Origin: Dehalococcoidales bacterium
GTDB lineage: Bacteria > Chloroflexota > Dehalococcoidia > Dehalococcoidales > ARS1013
Length of the DNA: 5,384 nt
Assembly: GCA_030641585.1 (NCBI GenBank)
Contig: DAOWHE010000025.1
Location: 1-5,384, forward strand
Direction: 5' to 3'
How positions within the stretch are numbered: the first letter of the stretch is position 1; each line of letters starts with the position of its first letter. The notes under the pieces were generated by a model that saw nothing but the letters and a program-made list of their open reading frames with translations, did not search any database and was not told the DNA's origin. The position numbers and the translations under genes were made by a program. This document shows, piece after piece, positions 1 through 5,384 of this stretch.

Positions 1-323
1 TATTGGGGGCACATGGCAGCTACCTGCATTGCCAGGTTATGAGCCAGCTCCTTAAACTCGTTGGTTCGGGCAACAAAGTCAGATTCACAGTTCAGTTCAA
101 TCATAGCCCCGATGCGACCACCGGTATGGACATAGGCTTCAATTAATCCTTGGTTGGTGACCCGCTCAGCCTTCTTGGCTGCCTTGAGCTGTCCTTTCTC
201 TTTCAGTATCTCAAGTGCCTTTTCCATATCCCCTTTGGCTTCAAGGAGGGTATTACGGCACTCCATAATGCCGGCGCCACACTGAGCCCTTAGCTCTTTT
301 ATTCTGGCTGTTGATATTTCCAA
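1..323 (-). CDS. tsf: Translation elongation factor Ts, N-terminal 107 residues (runs off the window)
   Basis: EF-Ts is the cytoplasmic guanine-nucleotide exchange factor that reloads EF-Tu with GTP during protein synthesis. The 107 visible residues start MEISTARIKELRAQCGAGIM. Residues about 5-43 form the N-terminal UBA-like helical domain (IKELRAQCGAGIMECRNTL, then GDMEKALEIL). Residues 80-86 (ESDFVAR) are the family signature; in E. coli the equivalent Asp-Phe pair enters EF-Tu and disturbs its nucleotide site, and here the pair is D82-F83. The start is TTG at 321-323. It has a Shine-Dalgarno sequence at the right distance, the protein begins where the family normally does, and the next in-frame ATG (residue 20) lies inside the UBA domain. 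The gene follows rpsB by 12 bases in the classic rpsB-tsf pair and is probably cotranscribed. It continues past base 1, so the core and C-terminal domains are not visible. Confidence 0.97.
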   Translation of the reverse strand, partial: MEISTARIKELRAQCGAGIMECRNTLLEAKGDMEKALEILKEKGQLKAAKKAERVTNQGLIEAYVHTGGRIGAMIELNCESDFVARTNEFKELAHNLAMQVAAMCPQ

Positions 324-331
324 CTTCTGTT

Positions 332-337
332 TCCTCT
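332..337 (-). promoter_or_regulatory. Ribosome-binding site of tsf, overlapping the rpsB stop codon
   Basis: The minus strand reads AGAGGA, ending 8-9 bases before the TTG start of tsf. The first two bases are shared with the TAG stop of rpsB, so ribosomes ending rpsB sit on the tsf start signal. This supports both the TTG start and translational coupling. Confidence 0.75.
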
Positions 338-1121
338 ATTTGTCTTCAGAAGGTAGAGCGGCAGGCTCGGTAGTCTCAGCGACCTCAGCCTTCTCTGGAG
401 CCACCTCCGGTTCTTCCGCCTGAGGTGTTGCCGCTTCATCAAACTTACCTTCAATGACCGCATCGGCGATCTTGCTGGTTATCAGATTGATGGCTCTTAT
501 AGCATCGTCATTAGCCGGAATGGGGAGCTCGGCATCATTGGGGTTACAGTTGGTATCTATAATGGCGACTACTGGTATGCTTAGCCGTCGGGCTTCAGCG
601 AGGGCAATTTTTTCCTTTACCGGGTCAACGATGAATATAGCATCCGGCAGGTTGGTCATCTCCTTGAAACCGCCCATCTGCGTGTTGAGGCGTTCAATTT
701 TTCTCTCAAGTTTTAGGGCTTCCTTTTTGGGCAGGCGCTTAAACTCCCCCCTGACTTGCTGGTCTTCTAGGCGGACCAGATAGTCTACCTGGGATTGAAT
801 GGTAGCGAAATTAGTTAATACTCCCCCTAGCCATCGTTGGTTGATATAATACATGCCGCAACGCTTAGCTTCTGCTGCTATGATATTCTGGGCCTGTTTC
901 TTAGTGCCGACAAAAAGAATCTTACCACCTGCTTCTACCACCTGCTTAACAAATTCACATGCCTTACCTAACATACTGGCGGTCTGTTCTAAATCAATAA
1001 TATGGATGCCATTGCGCTTGGTGAAGATGTATTTGTTCATGCTAGGGTGCCAACGGCTGGTCGGGTGCCCAAAATGGGCGCCGGCTTCTAAAAGCTCTTT
1101 TATGGTGGCTGTATCTGGCAA
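336..1121 (-). CDS. rpsB: 30S ribosomal protein S2
   Basis: S2 is a structural protein of the small ribosomal subunit that joins late in assembly and helps hold S1 in many bacteria. The 261-residue product is full length. It opens with KELLEAGAHFGHPTSRWHP (residues 9-26), close to the usual S2 N-terminus. Further family blocks are NGIHIIDLEQT (37-47), VGTKKQAQ (71-78), RWLGGVLTNF (96-105), PDAIFIVDP (159-167, the second S2 signature) and VVAIIDTNCNP (184-194). Residues from about 226 onward are an Ala/Glu/Pro-rich acidic tail, probably disordered, beyond the conserved fold. The start is TTG: no ATG, GTG or other TTG lies between it and the in-frame stop upstream at 1161-1163, and a strong Shine-Dalgarno precedes it. 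The stop is TAG at 336-338. It heads the rpsB-tsf pair and has its own likely promoter after purQ. Confidence 0.98.
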   Translation of the reverse strand: MPDTATIKELLEAGAHFGHPTSRWHPSMNKYIFTKRNGIHIIDLEQTASMLGKACEFVKQVVEAGGKILFVGTKKQAQNIIAAEAKRCGMYYINQRWLGGVLTNFATIQSQVDYLVRLEDQQVRGEFKRLPKKEALKLERKIERLNTQMGGFKEMTNLPDAIFIVDPVKEKIALAEARRLSIPVVAIIDTNCNPNDAELPIPANDDAIRAINLITSKIADAVIEGKFDEAATPQAEEPEVAPEKAEVAETTEPAALPSEDK

Positions 1122-1128
1122 TTCTTGA

Positions 1129-1136
1129 CTCCCTTT
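1129..1136 (-). promoter_or_regulatory. Ribosome-binding site of rpsB that decides the TTG start
   Basis: The minus strand reads AAAGGGAG, with 7 bases between it and the TTG codon at 1119-1121. This good match and spacing, with no alternative in-frame start codon upstream, fixes TTG as the rpsB start. Confidence 0.75.
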
Positions 1137-1145
1137 AACTGCTAT

Positions 1146-1195
1146 TTGCCGCTCATTAGTTTAACAGTATAGCATACCCACAGGTTAAGCGGCAA
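1146..1195. repeat. 8-bp perfect inverted repeat around the rpsB promoter
   Basis: The arms are TTGCCGCT at 1146-1153 and AGCGGCAA at 1188-1195 (plus strand). A second pair, TTAAC at 1161-1165 and GTTAA at 1184-1188, is nested inside. The outer right arm covers the -35 hexamer of the predicted rpsB promoter, and the left arm falls just downstream of the expected transcription start. It could be an operator dyad. In read-through transcripts from purQ it could form an RNA stem with a loop of about 34 bases. No T-run follows it, so it does not look like an intrinsic terminator. Chance is possible for 8-bp arms. Confidence 0.45.
1166..1195 (-). promoter_or_regulatory. Predicted sigma-70-type promoter for rpsB-tsf
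   Basis: On the minus strand a -35 box TTGCCG (1190-1195, 4 of 6 consensus bases) and a -10 box TATACT (1166-1171, 5 of 6) are separated by 18 bases. TGC at 1172-1174 just upstream of the -10 makes it an extended -10 (TGnTATACT). The expected start is near 1159, giving a leader of about 37 bases before the rpsB TTG. This places separate transcription of the translation genes downstream of purQ, although read-through from purQ is also possible because no intrinsic terminator is seen. Confidence 0.65.
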
Positions 1196-1214
1196 CAGCG
1201 GGATTAAGATAGGC

Positions 1215-1982
1215 TTACAAGCCCTGGGCCCATTTTACGGCATTAGTAAAGATGCGGAAGCCATCCCCCCACTCTTTAGTGTCCTCACTTTGCCACCTGG
1301 GGTGCTGGCTGCCCCGGATAAAGCGTTCCGGGTGTGGCATCAGGGCAAAGATGCGCCCGCTAGCATCGCAGATGCCGGCGATATTTTCCACTGAACCGTT
1401 GGGATTATAAGGGTAGCTAGCTTTATCGCCCTGCTCATCGGTGTAATAGAGGGCAACATCTAACTTAGGTAGTACCTCGGGGTCGGCTACAACCTTACCT
1501 TCACCATGAGCGACTGGTAGGTAGAGACGCTCTATCCCTCGGGTGAAGACACAACGGCTTTCCCTGTTGACACCAAGAGACACCCATCGGCACTCAAACC
1601 TGCCTGAATCGTTGGTTGTCAGGGTTAGTGGTGGCTTACTGGTTGGTAATATCCCCGGCAGAATGCCAGTCTTTACCAGCACCTGAAAGCCATTGCAGAT
1701 GCCCAAAATCAGCCCGCCGTTTTCAGTGAACCTCTCTATATCTTGGCCAAGCTTTAGCCTGATTTCATTAGCCAGTACCTTGCCTGCCCCCAGGTCGTCG
1801 CCGTAGGTGAAGCCGCCGGGAATAACCATTATCTGATAGTCTTTTAGCTGCTTGGCGTTGCTAATTAACTGGCTAATATGAACCAGGCTCGCTACCGCCC
1901 CCGCCTGCTCAAAAGCGAAGGCGGTTTCAACATCGCAATTGGTTCCCGGAGCTCGTAGTATAAGAGTCCTAACTTTGCTCAT
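1215..1982 (-). CDS. purQ: Phosphoribosylformylglycinamidine synthase, glutaminase subunit PurQ
   Basis: PurQ hydrolyses glutamine and passes ammonia to PurL for the fourth step of de novo purine synthesis (FGAR to FGAM). The 255-residue product is a complete class I glutamine amidotransferase. It begins RTLILRAPGTNCDVET (5-20), followed by the oxyanion region PGGFTYGDDLGAGK (55-68). The nucleophile is C96 in LGICNGFQ (93-100). HGEGK (159-163) and YNPNGS (192-197) follow, and the His-Glu pair is H217 and E219 in MPHPER. All catalytic residues are present. It is somewhat longer than the short PurQ of Bacillus (about 227). The SGRFE block (126-130) resembles, from memory, the glutaminase domain of large single-chain PurL. 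It starts 6 bases after the purL stop with its ribosome-binding site inside purL, so coupled expression is likely. The stop is TAA at 1215-1217. Confidence 0.97.
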   Translation of the reverse strand: MSKVRTLILRAPGTNCDVETAFAFEQAGAVASLVHISQLISNAKQLKDYQIMVIPGGFTYGDDLGAGKVLANEIRLKLGQDIERFTENGGLILGICNGFQVLVKTGILPGILPTSKPPLTLTTNDSGRFECRWVSLGVNRESRCVFTRGIERLYLPVAHGEGKVVADPEVLPKLDVALYYTDEQGDKASYPYNPNGSVENIAGICDASGRIFALMPHPERFIRGSQHPRWQSEDTKEWGDGFRIFTNAVKWAQGL

Positions 1983-1988
1983 GCTCTT

Positions 1989-4850
1989 TTACCACCTAAT
2001 TGGTCTCTGCCAAGCCTCTTTTAGTTTGGCTACAGAGATGCTGGCAACCTTTTTCTCCCGAGTGCCGTATATCTCCAGTATCCCAGAGGAGGTCGCCCGA
2101 CCAATACAGGCGAAGCTGGTTTTAGCTAATATTCGCTCAAACTCGGCTTTATCATCTGGTGCTACCTCAACCAGGAAGCGGCTGTTTGATTCGGAGAAGA
2201 GCACCAGGTCATCCCGGTCTATGGGCTCACCCAGGGGCACATCTTTTAAGGAGACTGCTGCCCCCAGTCTGCCGGCAAATGCCATCTCAGCGATGGCGAC
2301 ACCGATACCGCCCTCGCTCAGGTCATGGCACGCCCGAACCAAACCTTGCTCTGTAGCCAGACTGAGCCGGTCCATTAGTTTTTTGGCTTGGTGAGGTTTT
2401 ACCTTTGGCACTCTACTTCCGACAAAGCCGAGGTTTCTAAAATACTCGGAGCCGCCCAGTTCGTTTTGTGTTGTGCCCACTATGTAGATTAGGTCGCCGG
2501 CCTGCTTTAAGTCCATTGATACCGCCCGGCTGGTATCTTCCATGACGCTGATGGCCGAGATAAGCAGTGTGTGGGGGATAGAGATGGTCTTGCCTTCAAA
2601 CTCAAACTCATTGTTCAGGCTGTCCTTACCGGAAATAAATGGCGTCTCATAGACAATTGCCATGTCATGACACGCCTGGGCAGCCCGAACCAGTGCTCCG
2701 AGGTTATGAGGACGGTTGGTATTGCCCCAGCTGAAGTTATCCAGCAAAGCTACCCGTTTCAGGTTACCGCCAACAGCAATAATCTGTCTCAGGGCTTCGT
2801 CAATGGCTGAGGCTGCCATCCAGTAGGGGTCTATGTCGCCGTATTTCGGATTTATGCCATTTGATACGATAATACCCATTTTTGAGTCCAAGATAGGCCT
2901 CAAAATGGCGGCGTCACCGGGGCCATCATTATCCCGGCCCACCAGTGGTTTAAGCACACTACTCCCCTGTACCTCATGGTCGTACTGGCGTATTACCCAT
3001 TCCTTGCTGCATACATTCCACGAGCCGAGGATTTTAAGCAGGGCCTCGGCTAAATCCGGTGGCTGGGCTGAATCAGGCTCGGCGTGCTGCGGTTTTTGCC
3101 AGGTTGCTTTGAGCTCAAGCTGTGGTCGCCCCCGGTGCAGAAACTCCATACTAAGGTCAGCCGCCAGATTCTCTTGATAGAAAAGCTTGAGACGGCGCTT
3201 ATCGGTAAACTCGCCGATGACGGTTGCCTCACTGCCCTCACTGGCAAAGAGGGCTAAAAGTTCTTCTGAGCACTCTGCTGGTACCGCCAGCACCATCCGC
3301 TCTTGAGATTCGGAGAGCCATATCTCGGTATAGGACAGGCCGGCGTATTTTAGTGGCACCCTGTCCAGGTAAACACGGACTCCGGTTTCGGCAGCCATCT
3401 CACCTACCGCTGAGGAAAGCCCGCCGCCACCGCAGTCAGTTATACGGGTAAAAAGCCGTCTGTCTCTGGCCTTGAGCAGGGCGTCAATGAGTCTTTTCTC
3501 GACAATGGGGTTGCCAATCTGGACAGAGGTATAGGAAACAGCGGTTGATTCCTGGGTAAGTTGTTCTGAGGCAAAGGTGACACCGTGTATGCCGTCGCGC
3601 CCAGTCCGGCCACCGACCAGTACCACCAGGTCTCCGGGTTTCTGCTGCCCCATCCGAGAAAGGCTTTTGGGTATTAGCCCTACGCTGCCGCAGTAGACAA
3701 GTGGATTGGCTGTGTAGCGCTCGTCAAAGAGTATAGCGCCGTTAAGCGTCGGGATACCGAGACGGTTGCCATAATCGGCTACCCCGGCGCGGACACCCTT
3801 GAAGATACGGCGTGGGTGTAACACCCCGGGTGGTAACCTGTCATATGGTAAATCAGGCGGGCCAAGACAGAAGACATCGGTAGCTAGGATTGGTTTGGCA
3901 CTTAGACCGGTGCCCATTATGTCGCGGACGACACCGCCGATGCCGGTAGCGGCGCCTCCGTAGGGTTCAACTGCTGATGGGTGATTGTGGGTCTCAACCT
4001 TGAAACAGAGAGCCCAGCGACCATCAAAGTCAATCACGCCGGCGTTGTCCTCAAAAACAGAGAGGCACCACGGTTTATTCAGTTCCTCGGTTGCTCGCAT
4101 GACGGTGTTCTTGAGGAGGTTGTCTATCACGGTATCGCCAGAATGGATTTTAGCCCTGAAAGTCTTGTGGACACAGTGTTCAGACCAGGTCTGAGCCAGT
4201 GTTTCCAGCTCGGCGTCGGTAGGGTTGCGCTCCTGCTTCTTAAAATAGGCGGCGATTGCCTCAAGCTCATCTTTGGTAAAGCTAAATTGATGGGCGATTT
4301 CCGAGAGCTTGGCCCCCTCTGCCCCGAGCAGGTCTATCTCTCTTAACTTGAAGTGATAACGGGGGCTTTCAGGAAAGGCTACTACCTCATGCTCAACCAC
4401 GTGCTGGATAATCGGATTAACCAGTAAGCTACTTGAGATAACTTCTAGCTCATTTTTGCTAAGCTCGCCCCTTATAAGATAGCGTTTGGCTGTTTTAACT
4501 GCTCTAACATCTTTTATGCCCAAGTCCAGAACCGCTTTCGTTATGGAGTCCTCTACCGGGTCAGTAACACCGGCATTGTAAGCCACCTCAACCGAATAAA
4601 GACCGGGGTCAGTCTTGTCCTGGCTCTTAAATTCTGTATCACAATGATACTCTTGGGTTACCGGGTCAGCCAGAAGCTGCTGACAGAGCATATCCAGTTC
4701 ATCGGGCCTGAGAGCGGCGTCCAGCCAGTATATGTCCAGCACACGAACATCGGAGACAGTGGTTATTCCCAGGTCGTTAATATCCCGGACCAGGCCCTGC
4801 CCCCTGGCATCCGGCAGGTGACTTTTCAAGTAAACCTCCACTCTATGCAT
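1989..4850 (-). CDS. purL: Phosphoribosylformylglycinamidine synthase PurL with two fused N-terminal PurS-like repeats
   Basis: This is the ATP-dependent synthetase subunit that turns FGAR plus ammonia into FGAM in the cytoplasm. I chose the ATG at 4848-4850, giving 953 residues. It has AAGAGG 9 bases upstream, and PurS homology begins at its first residues (MHRVEVYLKSHLPD). An in-frame ATG at 4923-4925 would add 25 residues but lacks a Shine-Dalgarno. Residues 1-70 and 84-157 are two PurS-like repeats, with VEVYLK/VEVAYN strands and LLADPVTQEY/LLVNPIIQHV ends. The core then shows the linker motif WSEHCVHK (222-229), ETHNHPSA (286-293), GGAATGIGG (298-306), GGRTGRDGIHG (413-423), TDCGGGGLSSAVGEM (471-485), GPGDAAIL (643-650), ISGKDSL (739-745) and CHDLSEGG (841-848). 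This matches two AIRS-like ATP-binding halves. No glutaminase domain is attached; purQ follows directly and supplies it. No frameshift or broken motif was seen. Confidence 0.95.
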   Translation of the reverse strand: MHRVEVYLKSHLPDARGQGLVRDINDLGITTVSDVRVLDIYWLDAALRPDELDMLCQQLLADPVTQEYHCDTEFKSQDKTDPGLYSVEVAYNAGVTDPVEDSITKAVLDLGIKDVRAVKTAKRYLIRGELSKNELEVISSSLLVNPIIQHVVEHEVVAFPESPRYHFKLREIDLLGAEGAKLSEIAHQFSFTKDELEAIAAYFKKQERNPTDAELETLAQTWSEHCVHKTFRAKIHSGDTVIDNLLKNTVMRATEELNKPWCLSVFEDNAGVIDFDGRWALCFKVETHNHPSAVEPYGGAATGIGGVVRDIMGTGLSAKPILATDVFCLGPPDLPYDRLPPGVLHPRRIFKGVRAGVADYGNRLGIPTLNGAILFDERYTANPLVYCGSVGLIPKSLSRMGQQKPGDLVVLVGGRTGRDGIHGVTFASEQLTQESTAVSYTSVQIGNPIVEKRLIDALLKARDRRLFTRITDCGGGGLSSAVGEMAAETGVRVYLDRVPLKYAGLSYTEIWLSESQERMVLAVPAECSEELLALFASEGSEATVIGEFTDKRRLKLFYQENLAADLSMEFLHRGRPQLELKATWQKPQHAEPDSAQPPDLAEALLKILGSWNVCSKEWVIRQYDHEVQGSSVLKPLVGRDNDGPGDAAILRPILDSKMGIIVSNGINPKYGDIDPYWMAASAIDEALRQIIAVGGNLKRVALLDNFSWGNTNRPHNLGALVRAAQACHDMAIVYETPFISGKDSLNNEFEFEGKTISIPHTLLISAISVMEDTSRAVSMDLKQAGDLIYIVGTTQNELGGSEYFRNLGFVGSRVPKVKPHQAKKLMDRLSLATEQGLVRACHDLSEGGIGVAIAEMAFAGRLGAAVSLKDVPLGEPIDRDDLVLFSESNSRFLVEVAPDDKAEFERILAKTSFACIGRATSSGILEIYGTREKKVASISVAKLKEAWQRPIRW
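1992..1997 (-). promoter_or_regulatory. Ribosome-binding site of purQ inside the end of purL
   Basis: The minus strand reads AGGTGG, which are the last Arg and Trp codons of purL, 9 bases before the purQ ATG at 1980-1982. The site therefore lies upstream of the purL stop, as is common for translationally coupled genes. Confidence 0.7.
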
Positions 4851-4859
4851 TAGGGTATT

Positions 4860-4865
4860 CCTCTT
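4860..4865 (-). promoter_or_regulatory. Ribosome-binding site of purL that decides the start
   Basis: The minus strand reads AAGAGG, with 9 bases before the ATG at 4848-4850. The other candidate start at 4923-4925 is preceded by a CA-rich stretch with no purine-rich match, so the shorter 953-residue protein is preferred. Confidence 0.7.
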
Positions 4866-4960
4866 GGTGATGTAGTAGCTGGGGGAGATATAGCGGTGGT
4901 AATGGCAAGTGGGGCTTTGGGTCATTGGTATTGGCTTTGGTTGGGGCAGTTCCAGGTATA
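4861..4960 (-). promoter_or_regulatory. C-rich, G-poor leader between pdxS and purL; possible Rho-loading region
   Basis: By hand count this 100-base stretch has about 40 C and 11 G on the transcript strand. I found no clear hairpin and no riboswitch-like structure in it. Long, unstructured, C-over-G RNA is the general signature of Rho utilisation sites, so the segment could end pdxS transcripts or attenuate entry into purL. That role is inference; the skew itself is directly visible. Confidence 0.3.
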
Positions 4961-4963
4961 GTG

Positions 4964-4993
4964 ATTATCGTATTACCATCCTCTGGGTGCTAA
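4964..4993 (-). promoter_or_regulatory. Weak candidate promoter for purL-purQ
   Basis: On the minus strand TTAGCA (4988-4993, 4 of 6 to the -35 consensus) and GATAAT (4964-4969, 5 of 6 to the -10) are 18 bases apart, spanning the last codons and stop of pdxS. A start near 4957 would give a leader of about 107 bases. The match is modest, and purL may instead be read from upstream of pdxS. Confidence 0.25.
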
Positions 4994-5384
4994 GAGTTCT
5001 TCGCTGGGGATCTTATTTATATCCAGCCCGGGCATGGCTTCTCCCAGGTTTTTAGAGACCTCGGCAATGATTTCGGGGTCATTAAAATGAGTGGTGGCTT
5101 TGACAATAGCCCTGGCCATAGCCTCAGGGTCGGATGACTTAAATATACCCGAGCCAACAAAGACGCCCTCAGCACCCAGCTGCATCAGCAGGGCGGCATC
5201 GGCCGGGGTAGCCACCCCACCGGCGGCAAAATTGACCACCGGCAGTTTGCCCTTACTTTTAACCTCCACTACCAGCTCATGTGGAGCCGCCAGTTCCTTG
5301 GCGGCTGCCATCAGCTCCTCCTCAGGTGTGTTTTGGAGTTTGCGGATGCCGTCCATTACCGCCCGCATATGTCTTACGGCTTCA
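4973..5384 (-). CDS. pdxS: Pyridoxal 5'-phosphate synthase subunit PdxS, C-terminal 136 residues (runs off the window)
   Basis: PdxS (PLP synthase subunit of the DXP-independent vitamin B6 pathway) builds PLP from ribose 5-phosphate, glyceraldehyde 3-phosphate and ammonia, the ammonia coming from the glutaminase PdxT. The reading frame is open to base 5384, so the Met codon at 5366-5368 is internal: the preceding codons give EAVRH, and EAVRHMR is a conserved PdxS stretch. In the visible part, [16 protein letters not shown] (residues 51-66) and [14 protein letters not shown] (73-86) are near-invariant family blocks at the phosphate-binding end of the (beta/alpha)8 barrel. The end RGW is also typical. 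The catalytic lysines of the family lie upstream, outside the window. The stop is TAA at 4973-4975, 122 bases before purL. No pdxT follows it here. Confidence 0.97.
   Translation of the reverse strand, partial: EAVRHMRAVMDGIRKLQNTPEEELMAAAKELAAPHELVVEVKSKGKLPVVNFAAGGVATPADAALLMQLGAEGVFVGSGIFKSSDPEAMARAIVKATTHFNDPEIIAEVSKNLGEAMPGLDINKIPSEELLAPRGW

Noticed and set aside
321..341. rpsB and tsf in the same reading frame, suggesting stop readthrough to a fusion
   Set aside because: The frames do match across the TAG stop, but tsf has its own ribosome-binding site and start, and one-in-three frame agreement is expected by chance.
454..783. Plus-strand open frame of 109 codons opposite rpsB
   Set aside because: It lies entirely antisense to the highly conserved rpsB, has no recognisable protein motif, and its composition follows from the opposite-strand codons.
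1122..1214. Intrinsic terminator after purQ
   Set aside because: The inverted repeat here has a loop of about 34 bases and no following T-run on the transcript strand.
1939..2394. Plus-strand open frame of 151 codons across the purL-purQ junction
   Set aside because: It is antisense to two certain genes, is Ser/Arg/Ala-rich like typical shadow frames, and shows no family motif.
3050..3247. Minus-strand open frame of 65 codons inside purL in another frame
   Set aside because: The purL frame is continuous and conserved through this region, so this is an overlapping shadow.
3981..4346. Plus-strand open frame of 121 codons opposite purL
   Set aside because: It is antisense to the conserved ETHNHPSA to WSEHC part of purL, and another plus-strand frame overlaps it, as expected for chance open frames.
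4878..4905. TTGCCA and TATATC in the purL leader as a promoter
   Set aside because: The two hexamers are only 10 bases apart, far from the 16-18 needed.
4851..4972. Purine or other riboswitch in the purL leader
   Set aside because: The leader is C-rich and G-poor with no paired stems or conserved aptamer bases that I could find.

Overview
This window is a conserved housekeeping region, with every gene on the minus strand. Read in transcription order, from high to low coordinate, it holds the C-terminal half of pdxS, then purL, purQ, rpsB and the N-terminal part of tsf. I see no mobile element, CRISPR array, RNA gene, prophage or toxin-antitoxin pair, and no gene-free stretch longer than about 120 bases. 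Base composition is near 50% GC throughout, with no obvious sign of recent transfer.

The organism is a bacterium. The PurL form (two PurS-like repeats fused to the synthetase core, with a separate PurQ) and the pdxS-purL-purQ-rpsB-tsf order suggest Chloroflexota, perhaps Dehalococcoidia. This is an inference from memory of related genomes and is held with moderate to low confidence.

Layout: (1) 4973-5384, end of pdxS, the synthase subunit of pyridoxal 5'-phosphate synthase. (2) 4851-4972, a 122-base spacer whose transcript strand is C-rich and G-poor. It carries the purL ribosome-binding site, and a weak promoter candidate overlaps its upstream edge. (3) 1989-4850, purL, 953 residues from the start supported by a Shine-Dalgarno sequence. 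(4) 1215-1982, purQ, 6 bases after purL, with its ribosome-binding site inside the last purL codons. (5) 1122-1214, a 93-base spacer with a good extended -10 promoter inside an inverted repeat. (6) 336-1121, rpsB, starting at TTG. (7) 1-323, tsf, also starting at TTG, 12 bases after rpsB.

PurL and PurQ together convert FGAR to FGAM in purine synthesis: PurQ releases ammonia from glutamine and PurL uses it with ATP. Ribosomal protein S2 and EF-Ts form the widely conserved rpsB-tsf translation pair, which appears to have its own promoter here. The most interesting point is the FGAM synthase architecture. It has the parts and some motifs of the single-chain large enzyme, but the glutaminase remains a separate protein.
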